A stretch of 10,676 nt of DNA, from contig JALVEV010000150.1 of the NCBI GenBank assembly GCA_027030605.1, positions 1 through 10,676 on the forward strand. The letters run 5' to 3'. Each line of letters starts with the position of its first letter. Positions within the stretch are counted from its first letter, which is position 1. The stretch comes from Campylobacteraceae bacterium (lineage in GTDB: Bacteria; Campylobacterota; Campylobacteria; Campylobacterales; Sulfurovaceae). Position numbers and translations under genes: made by a program. Below, piece after piece: positions 1 to 6,806 of the stretch. The notes below the pieces were generated by a model. That model was not told where the DNA came from. It made no database searches and saw only the letters and a list, made by a program, of their open reading frames with translations.

Positions 1-87
1 CTCACAGAGAGTGCAAAGCACAAGAGTTCCGAACAAGGCGAGGCTGAAGCTATCGTTTCCAATATTTTTGAAATTAATCTTGGGTAG
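1..87 (+). CDS. C-terminal fragment of an unidentified protein
   Basis: The first reading frame is open from the window edge and ends at TAG (85-87). It encodes 28 residues, hydrophilic at first (LTESAKHKSSEQGEAE) and then a short helix-like tail (AIVSNIFEINLG). The other two forward frames look less protein-like: one stops early and the other is a basic, low-quality reading that runs past the pyrF stop. I do not recognise the family. The gene converges on pyrF, with only 8 bases between the two stop codons, and no terminator hairpin is visible in that gap. That tight convergence supports the frame being real, but the evidence is thin. Confidence 0.4.
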   Translation, partial: LTESAKHKSSEQGEAEAIVSNIFEINLG

Positions 88-95
88 GTACTTAA

Positions 96-779
96 CTACA
101 AATGTTTAAGAATCTTTTCTACTTTTTGAGTAGGATTCTCATCTCTATAGATAGGACGACCAATGACAGGAAAATCAACTAACTCCTCTTTTGCCACCTC
201 TAAGGTAGCTACACGCTGTTGGTCACCTGCATCTTCACCAAATGGTCTAATGGCAGGGCAGAGGGTTAAAAAGTTAGATGAGGTAGCCTCTTTTATGGCT
301 TTACTTTCAAACGTAGAGCATACAACACCATCTAATCCATTTTCATAAGAGAGTTTAGCAAACTGTTCAGCTTTTTTATCTATACCTTCTCCATATATTA
401 AGGAAAAATTCTCTTCATCAAAAGAGGTAAGGGCAGTAACAGCTAAAACTAAAGGTCTGTTTTCGTAGTTAGAGAGTCTTTCCATAACAGTTTTCATAGC
501 TACTTTTCCAGCAGAAGCGTGGATGTTAAACATATCGACACCCAGTTTTGCAATCTCTTCAGAGGCATCTGCCATAGTGTTTGGAATATCATAGAGTTTT
601 AGGTCTAAAAAGATTTTAAAATTAGGGTTAATCTTCTTTAATGCTTCTATAAAGGGTTTTCCGTCTCTGATGTAGGCTCTAAAACCAACTTTCATCCATA
701 TATTGTGAGATTTTAATGACTCAGCTAGAGCTAAATTTTCTTTTGCAGATGGTAAATCTAATGCGACACACAGTTCCAT
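96..779 (-). CDS. pyrF: Orotidine-5'-phosphate decarboxylase
   Basis: A 227-residue protein, the usual bacterial PyrF length, that decarboxylates OMP to UMP in the last step of cytoplasmic de novo pyrimidine synthesis. The family landmarks of the TIM barrel are present in order: substrate-binding D8 (ALDLP), K30 (MKVG), the catalytic DxKxxD motif D59-K61-D64 in LDLKLYDIPNT, the phosphate-side loop CPAIRPFGEDAGDQQRV (174-190) and R208 in VIGRPI. The start ATG at 779-777 is preceded by AAGAGGAAAAAT, a good Shine-Dalgarno sequence. It is transcribed away from the cyclophilin gene from a shared promoter region. In Campylobacter jejuni, as I recall, pyrF follows nusB in a riboflavin/nusB cluster. 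Here it stands alone. The call is secure. Confidence 0.97.
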   Translation of the reverse strand: MELCVALDLPSAKENLALAESLKSHNIWMKVGFRAYIRDGKPFIEALKKINPNFKIFLDLKLYDIPNTMADASEEIAKLGVDMFNIHASAGKVAMKTVMERLSNYENRPLVLAVTALTSFDEENFSLIYGEGIDKKAEQFAKLSYENGLDGVVCSTFESKAIKEATSSNFLTLCPAIRPFGEDAGDQQRVATLEVAKEELVDFPVIGRPIYRDENPTQKVEKILKHL

Positions 780-803
780 ATTTTTCCTCTTATGTTTTAT
801 GGG

Positions 804-813
804 TATAATTCTA
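804..813. promoter_or_regulatory. Overlapping divergent -10 boxes for pyrF and the cyclophilin gene
   Basis: On the plus strand TATAAT (804-809) lies 26 bases plus a standard discriminator before the cyclophilin ATG. On the minus strand TAGAAT (813-808) gives a predicted start near 801 and a 22-base leader for pyrF. The two hexamers share two bases. The 14-base core GGTATAATTCTACC (802-815) matches its own reverse complement at 12 of 14 positions. No convincing -35 box is visible on either strand. This is a prediction from sequence only. Confidence 0.6.
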
Positions 814-841
814 CCGAAAATACTAAAAAATAAGGATTAAC

Positions 842-1354
842 ATGTCAAAAAGATATGATGTACCTCAAGAGGTTATGGAGACATACAACTATGCAAAGAT
901 TGAAACTTCAAAAGGAACTATTTGGGTTAAGCTTTTTACTGATGAAGCTCCAAATACTGTAGCAAACTTTGCACACTTAGCAAATGAAGGTTTTTACAAT
1001 GGTTTAAAATTTCATAGAGTAATACCTGGGTTTATGGCTCAAGGTGGTTGCCCTAACACAAGAGAGGGTGCTAGAGGTATGCCAGGAACAGGTGGACCAG
1101 GGTGGTCAATAGATTGTGAGACCGACACAAGTCTACAGCCACACAGAAGAGGAACTCTCTCTATGGCACATGCAGGACCAAATACAGGTGGAAGTCAATT
1201 CTTTATTACTTTTGTTCCAACTCCTCACTTAGATGGTGTTCATACAGTATTTGGTGCTATTGAACTTGATGATTCAGAGAGTTTTAAGGTACTCGATAGC
1301 ATTACTCAGGATGATGATATTATCTCTATAGAGGTTCTTCCTAAAAAGTCTTAA
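842..1354 (+). CDS. Cyclophilin-type peptidyl-prolyl cis-trans isomerase
   Basis: A 170-residue single-domain cyclophilin that catalyses cis-trans isomerisation of X-Pro bonds during protein folding. The signature block is intact: FHRVIPGFMAQGG (57-69) with catalytic R59, F64, M65 and Q67, then SMAHAGPNTGGSQFFIT (107-123) and TPHLDGVHTVFG (127-138). The residue matching the cyclosporin-contacting Trp of human cyclophilin A is H129, so drug binding is probably weak, as in other bacterial forms. There is no signal peptide or membrane segment, so the protein is probably cytoplasmic (PpiB-like). The start ATG is preceded by AAGGA (832-836) at a 5-base spacing. The gene is divergent from pyrF. The family is secure; the exact symbol is left open because several ppi paralogues are common. 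Confidence 0.95.
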   Translation: MSKRYDVPQEVMETYNYAKIETSKGTIWVKLFTDEAPNTVANFAHLANEGFYNGLKFHRVIPGFMAQGGCPNTREGARGMPGTGGPGWSIDCETDTSLQPHRRGTLSMAHAGPNTGGSQFFITFVPTPHLDGVHTVFGAIELDDSESFKVLDSITQDDDIISIEVLPKKS

Positions 1355-1377
1355 TATCAGCTATTTTAATACCTATT

Positions 1378-1421
1378 TCTCACTTTTTAACTAAAGAAGT
1401 GAGAGAAAAGCTCACATTTTT
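1378..1421 (+). terminator. Possible terminator after the cyclophilin gene, with two competing hairpins
   Basis: TCTCACTT (1378-1385) can pair with AAGTGAGA (1397-1404) in an 8-base-pair stem with an 11-base loop. The 3' arm can instead form a shorter hairpin, GTGAG (1399-1403) with CTCAC (1411-1415), followed closely by ATTTTT, which looks like an intrinsic terminator tail. The two stems share bases and cannot form together. Its position, 23 bases after the cyclophilin stop, fits a terminator. The 5-base-pair stem is weak, so efficiency is uncertain. Confidence 0.45.
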
Positions 1422-1470
1422 CCACAAAATTTTAATAACTTAAAAAAATATATTAATTTTTATTCTTTTT

Positions 1471-1501
1471 TATGTTATACTATTTAAACTATTACAAAGG
1501 A
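1471..1501 (+). promoter_or_regulatory. Extended -10 promoter and RBS of the GGDEF/EAL gene
   Basis: TATGTTATACT (1471-1481) contains TGt followed by TATACT, an extended -10, and is preceded by a long A/T-rich tract (1417-1470). The predicted transcription start is near 1488. AAAGGA (1496-1501) follows as ribosome binding site. An in-frame ATG at 1472 lies inside this -10 box, so it would not be on the transcript. This decides against 1472 as the start and favours 1511 (spacing 9) over 1505 (spacing 3). Confidence 0.6.
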
Positions 1502-1510
1502 AAGATGTTT

Positions 1511-4315
1511 ATGTCTCTTAATATACTATTTCAACCAGCTATCTCTGTCATGAATAAACTCTCTTTTAAAAGTAAGATATTAGCATCTATAGCCATACTT
1601 TTTTTGGTCTTTCTTTTCCCCTCTAAAACGCTTTTTTTTAATTATATTCAAAAAAGTAATCGATATGACAAACAGCTTATAGGACTTAAATATATTGAAG
1701 CGATTCATAATATGATTAATACAGTAGAGATTCACCGTTCAGCCTCTATAGCTTATCTTCAAGGGGATAAAACAGCTCAAGATGATTTAGAGGATTCAGA
1801 GTCTCAGTTCTATCATCTGCGTAACAAGATAATGGAGTTTGATGAGACTCATTTAAATATTTTGACTTCAGAACAAAATTTTGCAAAGGCAATTGCTCGT
1901 TTTGAACTTATGAAATTCAAAAAATTTGATGACCAAATATCAATTGATAAAGTTTATAGGGAACATAATAAAATCATTAACAGATTGATTAAAAGTATTA
2001 GAGAGGTTGTTGTTGTAAGTGACTTTGCAAGAAGTAAAGATTTACGTGTTAACTATTTAGCATTAATGTTGCAAGATAAGCTCTTAAAGCTCTATGAGAC
2101 AACACGACAATTAAAAGATACAATTCAACGTGATATCAACAATAGTTTTACCTTAAAATCACAAAAACTACTTCTCTACTCTCTCTATAGAGATTTAAAT
2201 AGTTTTCAAGAAAATTTTAAGGAGAATAAGCTTTTAAGTGAGTTGGATACTTATCATAGTTTAGAGCAGTTAATGACCGCTGTGATTTACAATATTTCAG
2301 AGTTATTAGAAATTTTAGATGAGGATGTTCTATCCTCTAAGGAGCATCACCTTTTAAATAAGGATTTATTGTTAAAGAAGATAGATAAAGGGATTACTCT
2401 TCAAGAGGATTTTTACCGTAGTATTCTTTATACTTATGATGCAACAATAAAGGACTTGAAGTCTAAATTAAAAGGAAAAGAGTGGTCTCTCTTTTTAGTA
2501 CTGGTTTCAATTTTACTATTTGTATTTTATATTATTATCGCTTTTTATCAGTCTATAACTGGAAACTTAAAAAAGCTTCAAACAGCCTCTGAACTTATCT
2601 CAACAGGACAGACAAAGATTAAGTTAGAGGTAGATAAGCCTGATGAGATAGGTGATGCACTACTTGCTTTTAATACAATGAGTGAAAAACTTACTGAAAA
2701 TATAGCTTTTTTAGATGGTTATAAAAAAGCGATTGACAAAAGTAGTATAGTCTCTAAAACAGATACTTATGGAATTATAACTTATGTCAATAAGATGTTT
2801 TGTGATGTATCGGGCTATAGTGAAGAGGAGCTACTTGGGCGTTCACATAATATTGTAAGACATCCAGATACTCCTAGTGAAATTTTTGAAGATATGTGGA
2901 GAACTATTCAAGAGAAAAAGGTTTGGAAAGGTACGTTAAAAAATAGAAATAAAGATGGCTCAGCCTATATTGTACAAGCAACTATTTTACCCATTTTAGA
3001 TAGTGACAAAAATATTTTAGAGTATGTAGCTGTACGACATGATATTACAGAGCTTGAAGAGAGTAAAGAGGAGATTAAAAAGCAGAGAATAGACTTTTTA
3101 ACAGGACTACCCAATCGTCAACAGCTTTTAGTTGATTTAAAGAGTGCAGTTAAACCTATTATGTTTTATCTTAATATTGATAACTTCTCTGGGTTTAATG
3201 ATTTTTACGGTTCAACTATTGGGGATTTGGTATTGATTAATTTAGCTAACTGTTTAAGTGAACTTAGAGAAAGAGAAGAGTTTAAACTCTATAAGTTACA
3301 AGCTGACCAGTTTATTCTACTTTTTGAAGATGAGTATCTAGCAAAACAGAATCTTAAAGAGTATTTTAGAGGACTTTTAAAGCAGATAGAGGAGGATATC
3401 TCTAATATTAATTTAGAACATCAAAACCGTATTAGTATCTCTGTAAGTGGAGGGGTCTCTACCTATTATGACCATGATAACTACCAAAATCTTATAGTTT
3501 ATGCGAATATTGCAAGAAAAAAGGCAAAAGAGTCACATAAAAAGTTTCTACTTTTTGACTCCTCGATGCGTAAGAGTGAAGATTATGCTAAAAATATTGA
3601 GTGGATAAAACGTATTAAAGAGGCGATTGATGATGATAGAATTACTACCTATTTTCAGCCAATTATTGATAATAAGAGTGAAAAAGTGATGAAGTATGAG
3701 ACCTTAGTGCGTATGTTAGATAGAGATGGTGACCCTGTTCCTACATGGACATTTTTAGAGATTGCTCAAAAGGCTAAGCTCTATCCTGAAGTTACTAGAA
3801 TTGTTATTGATAAAGCATTTAAAAAGTTTGAAGATTTACCAGAGATTGAGTTCTCACTTAATTTAACTATTGATGATATCTTGTCTAAAACAACAACGGA
3901 TTATATTTTTGATAAATTAGAAAACTATCAATACTCTAATAGAGTCATTTTTGAGATTACAGAGTCTGAAGAGGTGAGTGATTATAAGATTATTAACGAT
4001 TTCATCAAAGAGGTTAAAAAATATGGTGTCAAAATTGCTATTGATGATTTTGGCTCAGGCTATGCAAACTTTGAACATATTATCAATATTGATGCAGAGT
4101 ATATTAAAATAGATGGTACACTTATTAAAAATATAGATAGTGATAAAAATGCAAAAATTATTACTGAAGCTATTATTGATTTCTCACGTAAATTAGGAAG
4201 AAAGACAATTACAGAATATATTCACAATGAAGAGGTCTATCAAATTGTTAAAGAGTTAGGGGCTGATTATTCTCAAGGTTTCCATTTGGGAATGCCTCTT
4301 CCAGAGCTTATATAG
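1511..4315 (+). CDS. Membrane sensor with HAMP, Aer-like PAS, degenerate GGDEF and EAL domains (c-di-GMP)
   Basis: From ATG 1511 the protein has 934 residues. Membrane segments at about 22-43 and 325-349 bracket a mostly helical periplasmic region of about 280 residues, whose EIHRSASIAYLQG stretch recalls four-helix or nitrate-sensor-like modules (weak). HAMP follows at about 350-400, then a PAS with HNIVRHPD (446-453) and a W-K-G motif as in Aer-type FAD-binding PAS domains, suggesting redox sensing. The GGDEF domain keeps DFLTGLPNR (528-536), but its signature reads QADQF (597-601), so cyclase activity is probably lost. The EAL domain keeps the residues expected for metal binding and catalysis: E730 (ETL), N784, E815/E818, D845-D846, K866, E902 and Q922. 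The likely role is a c-di-GMP phosphodiesterase governed by periplasmic and redox input. An in-frame ATG at 1472 would add 13 residues but overlaps the promoter. Confidence 0.92.
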   Translation: MSLNILFQPAISVMNKLSFKSKILASIAILFLVFLFPSKTLFFNYIQKSNRYDKQLIGLKYIEAIHNMINTVEIHRSASIAYLQGDKTAQDDLEDSESQFYHLRNKIMEFDETHLNILTSEQNFAKAIARFELMKFKKFDDQISIDKVYREHNKIINRLIKSIREVVVVSDFARSKDLRVNYLALMLQDKLLKLYETTRQLKDTIQRDINNSFTLKSQKLLLYSLYRDLNSFQENFKENKLLSELDTYHSLEQLMTAVIYNISELLEILDEDVLSSKEHHLLNKDLLLKKIDKGITLQEDFYRSILYTYDATIKDLKSKLKGKEWSLFLVLVSILLFVFYIIIAFYQSITGNLKKLQTASELISTGQTKIKLEVDKPDEIGDALLAFNTMSEKLTENIAFLDGYKKAIDKSSIVSKTDTYGIITYVNKMFCDVSGYSEEELLGRSHNIVRHPDTPSEIFEDMWRTIQEKKVWKGTLKNRNKDGSAYIVQATILPILDSDKNILEYVAVRHDITELEESKEEIKKQRIDFLTGLPNRQQLLVDLKSAVKPIMFYLNIDNFSGFNDFYGSTIGDLVLINLANCLSELREREEFKLYKLQADQFILLFEDEYLAKQNLKEYFRGLLKQIEEDISNINLEHQNRISISVSGGVSTYYDHDNYQNLIVYANIARKKAKESHKKFLLFDSSMRKSEDYAKNIEWIKRIKEAIDDDRITTYFQPIIDNKSEKVMKYETLVRMLDRDGDPVPTWTFLEIAQKAKLYPEVTRIVIDKAFKKFEDLPEIEFSLNLTIDDILSKTTTDYIFDKLENYQYSNRVIFEITESEEVSDYKIINDFIKEVKKYGVKIAIDDFGSGYANFEHIINIDAEYIKIDGTLIKNIDSDKNAKIITEAIIDFSRKLGRKTITEYIHNEEVYQIVKELGADYSQGFHLGMPLPELI

Positions 4316-4333
4316 TTAAGAAATGTTACTTTA

Positions 4334-4347
4334 TACTCGAAAGAGTA
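4334..4347 (+). other. Small GAAA-tetraloop hairpin after the GGDEF/EAL gene
   Basis: TACTC (4334-4338), loop GAAA, GAGTA (4343-4347): a 5-base-pair stem closed by a GNRA-type loop, 18 bases after the stop codon. It has no T-run directly behind it; a run of eight Ts comes much later (4400-4407). It may stabilise the 3' end of the transcript or be chance. The rest of 4316-4445 is very A/T-rich, and I see no further gene or site in it. Confidence 0.25.
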
Positions 4348-4445
4348 GAGGTCAATATGCTCAAAAATAGGGAACAACAGATAATAACTGGATTCTTGAT
4401 TTTTTTTAATTAATTTTAAAATTTATTATATTTTAAGAATAGTTC

Positions 4446-4456
4446 TATGTTATACT
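4446..4456 (+). promoter_or_regulatory. Extended -10 promoter directly abutting the orf133 start codon
   Basis: TATGTTATACT is identical over 11 bases to the promoter core at 1471-1481. TG (4448-4449), one base, then TATACT (4451-4456). With the standard distance from the -10 box, transcription would begin at 4463, the A of the ATG. No purine-rich ribosome binding site lies between promoter and ATG. Confidence 0.55.
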
Positions 4457-4462
4457 TTACAT

Positions 4463-4864
4463 ATGAAAAGATTACTAAAGACAATTAAACTTTTAAGTTT
4501 ACTTTTATTACTAACCAATACAACTGTTTTTGCTAAGGATATCTCTGGAGTTAAACCAGCTTATAATAAGGTTTATCGTTCAGACCGAATAGGGGATTCA
4601 TATCATTTTTTACTTTTAACAAAGAGTGGAAAGTTCTATCATCTTATTACCAATAGAACAGATCACCTTACGGCAAGTGAATTAAAATCTTCTAATATAG
4701 TCGAAATACTCAAAAAGAAACAATCTTGGGGGAAAGCCTATCCTAAAAAAGGAGACTACACTATAGATAAAGGAAAAATCTATACAAAACTTTTATGGAA
4801 TAGAATTAAAATTCTCTCTTCTAAAAAAATAAAATACTTAAATAAAATCCTATATCTTCAATAG
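4463..4864 (+). CDS. Small exported protein of unknown function
   Basis: A 133-residue protein that I do not recognise. It begins with a clear Sec signal peptide: basic MKRLLKTIK, a leucine-rich core, and a likely cleavage site VFA/KD after residue 24, so it is probably periplasmic. The mature part is about 109 residues, very basic (many Lys), with aromatic residues scattered through it, no cysteine and no recognisable motif. A central stretch reads YHFLLLTKSGKFYHLITN (47-64). The signal peptide needs this start, yet no ribosome binding site precedes it and the promoter -10 ends 6 bases upstream, suggesting a leaderless mRNA. It lies between the c-di-GMP gene and nadE on the same strand, but has its own promoter and is followed by a hairpin. 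Alternative: a lowly translated or decaying gene. Confidence 0.75.
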   Translation: MKRLLKTIKLLSLLLLLTNTTVFAKDISGVKPAYNKVYRSDRIGDSYHFLLLTKSGKFYHLITNRTDHLTASELKSSNIVEILKKKQSWGKAYPKKGDYTIDKGKIYTKLLWNRIKILSSKKIKYLNKILYLQ

Positions 4865-4867
4865 TCT

Positions 4868-4895
4868 AACTCTAATTTTTGTTACAATTAGAGTT
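4868..4895 (+). terminator. 10-bp perfect inverted repeat overlapping the nadE promoter
   Basis: AACTCTAATT (4868-4877) and AATTAGAGTT (4886-4895) are perfect reverse complements around an 8-base loop. The repeat starts four bases after the orf133 stop and is followed by TTAATTTATA. It could be a weak (A/T-rich) terminator for orf133, or an operator, because it encloses the nadE extended -10 (TGTTACAAT, 4880-4888). Confidence 0.5.
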
Positions 4896-4910
4896 TAATT
4901 TATATAAGGA
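4880..4910 (+). promoter_or_regulatory. Predicted extended -10 promoter and RBS of nadE
   Basis: TGt followed by TACAAT (4880-4888) gives a predicted start near 4895 and a leader of about 22 bases. AAGGA (4906-4910) sits 6 bases before the ATG at 4917. The -10 lies in the loop and 3' arm of the inverted repeat 4868-4895. Confidence 0.5.
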
Positions 4911-4916
4911 TATTTT

Positions 4917-6806
4917 ATGTATGGATTCTATAGGGTAGCTTCAGCTATTAATTTTACTGTTGTTGCCAATCCTCAAAAAAATGCCACAGAGATTTTTAAA
5001 CTTCTTAATCAAGCCTATCAAGATGATGTCTCTGTTGTTGTTTTTCCAGAACTAACATTTACAGGCTACACCTCTTCTGACCTATTTTTAAATCAACTAC
5101 TTATCTCTAAACAAAATGAAGCGTTAGAGAGGCTACTGCAAGAGAGCAAAAATATCTCTACTATTGCCATTGTAGGGTTTGCTCTTTTTGAGCGTTCCTT
5201 TCTCTATAATACAGCAGTGGTTATTCAAAATGGAGAGATATTAGGAGTTGTTCCAAAGAGTTACCTACCAAATAAAAAAGAGTTTTATGAAAAACGGCAG
5301 TTTGTCTCAGGTAAAGATATTAAAAATAGCTCTATCGAACTTTTAGGTCAAGAGGTTCCTTTTGGGGTAGATTTACTCTTTAAAGCAGATAGTGAAATGC
5401 TCTTTGGAGTTGAGATTTGTGAAGACCTTTGGGCAGTTACCCCTCCATCTAATCAGATGTCAATCAATGGTGCAAATGTTATCTTTAATCTTAGTGCTAG
5501 TAATGAGCTTGTAGGAAAAGCAGAGTATCGTGAAGAGTTAGTCCGTACACAGAGTGCTAGATGTATGGGAGCTTATGTCTACGCCTCATCAGGAGTAGGG
5601 GAGTCGACTACTGACACAGTTTTTGGAGGTCATGCTCTCATAGCAGAGTATGGCTCAACCATAGCTCAAAATGAACGCTTCTCTATTGAGAGTCACTACA
5701 TTACAGCTGACATAGATGTAGAGCGATTAAATTGGCTACGAATGAATGAGTCTAGCTATTGTGACGTTGAGCGAACAGAACATAGAGTTGTTAAAACTAA
5801 AGATATAGTGACTATAAAAGAGTTAAGACGTTTTATTCCCTCAACCCCATTTGTTCCTTCTATCTATCAAGAGAAACAGCACCGTTGTGATGAGATTGTC
5901 CATATTCAGGCGTATGGGCTTATAAAGCGAATGCAACATACATATATACAAAAAGCTATTATAGGAATCTCTGGTGGGCTAGACTCTACTCTAGCACTTC
6001 TCTCTACATACAGAGCCTTTGAGTTAATGAAGTGGGATGTTAAAGATATTGTCGCTATTACCATGCCAGGGTTTGGAACTACTAGCCGTACTAAAAACAA
6101 TGCTGTTGAGCTTTGTAAAGCTTTGGGTGTGACACTTAGAGAGGTAGGGATAACCAAGTTATCACTTACAGAGTTTGAAGCCATTGGACATGATGTCTAT
6201 GACCACTCTGTAACTTACGAAAATGTCCAAGCTCGTGCAAGAACAAGCATACTTATGAACACTGCTAACCGAGAGGGTGGTTTAGTTATTGGTACAGGAG
6301 ATTTAAGTGAGATAGCCCTTGGTTGGTCAACCTACAACGGCGACCACATGAGTATGTATGCTCTAAACTCAGGCATTCCAAAGACTCTTATAAAGTATGT
6401 TATTGAGTACTTTAAGAATAATGAAAATATAGCTCATATCATCGACGATATTTTAGCCACCCCAATTAGCCCAGAGCTTCTACCTCATAAGGGTGACAAT
6501 ATAGTCCAAGAGACTGAATCAATAGTTGGTCCTTATGAGTTGCATGACTTCTTTTTGTACCACTTTATAAAGTATGGAGCAACTCCAAAAAAGATTCTCT
6601 TTTTAGCCAATCACGCTTTTGAGAAGTATGATGAGCAAGAGATTAGAAAGTGGCTTAAGAAGTTTATTTGGCGTTTCTTTACCCAACAGTTTAAACGCTC
6701 ATGCATACCAGATGGTCCAAAGGTAGGAACGATTAGCCTTAGCCCTAGAGCTGATTGGAGAATGCCTAGTGATGCAGATGTGCAGGTTTGGTTGGAAGGG
6801 TTGTAA
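4917..6806 (+). CDS. nadE: Glutamine-dependent NAD+ synthetase (amidohydrolase-synthetase fusion)
   Basis: A 629-residue two-domain cytoplasmic enzyme that makes NAD+ from nicotinic acid adenine dinucleotide, ATP and glutamine. Residues about 5-275 form a nitrilase-type glutaminase with the Glu-Lys-Cys triad E45 (FPELTFTGY), K114 (VPKSYLPN) and C168 (EICEDLW), which supplies ammonia. Residues about 320-629 form the synthetase, with the ATP pyrophosphatase P-loop GISGGLDS (350-357) and the conserved GTGDLSEIALGWSTYNGDH block. The length is close to other long NadE proteins such as the mycobacterial one. The AAGGA site 6 bases upstream supports the start, and the FYRVASA opening is typical. The stop codon directly abuts the stop of the convergent coiled-coil gene (TAA then TTA, 6804-6809), so the 3' ends of the two transcripts must overlap. 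Function is secure. Confidence 0.97.
   Translation: MYGFYRVASAINFTVVANPQKNATEIFKLLNQAYQDDVSVVVFPELTFTGYTSSDLFLNQLLISKQNEALERLLQESKNISTIAIVGFALFERSFLYNTAVVIQNGEILGVVPKSYLPNKKEFYEKRQFVSGKDIKNSSIELLGQEVPFGVDLLFKADSEMLFGVEICEDLWAVTPPSNQMSINGANVIFNLSASNELVGKAEYREELVRTQSARCMGAYVYASSGVGESTTDTVFGGHALIAEYGSTIAQNERFSIESHYITADIDVERLNWLRMNESSYCDVERTEHRVVKTKDIVTIKELRRFIPSTPFVPSIYQEKQHRCDEIVHIQAYGLIKRMQHTYIQKAIIGISGGLDSTLALLSTYRAFELMKWDVKDIVAITMPGFGTTSRTKNNAVELCKALGVTLREVGITKLSLTEFEAIGHDVYDHSVTYENVQARARTSILMNTANREGGLVIGTGDLSEIALGWSTYNGDHMSMYALNSGIPKTLIKYVIEYFKNNENIAHIIDDILATPISPELLPHKGDNIVQETESIVGPYELHDFFLYHFIKYGATPKKILFLANHAFEKYDEQEIRKWLKKFIWRFFTQQFKRSCIPDGPKVGTISLSPRADWRMPSDADVQVWLEGL

Noticed and set aside
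163..348. Plus-strand open frame of 61 codons inside pyrF
   Set aside because: It is antisense to the conserved CPAIRPFGEDAGDQQRV region of pyrF, has no ribosome binding site, and its product has no protein-like features.
1355..1510. c-di-GMP riboswitch before the GGDEF/EAL gene
   Set aside because: The predicted leader is only about 23 bases and the upstream A/T tract shows none of the conserved GEMM helices.
5906..6184. Minus-strand open frame of 92 codons inside nadE
   Set aside because: It is fully antisense to the conserved synthetase P-loop region of nadE; the real frame carries all the conserved motifs.
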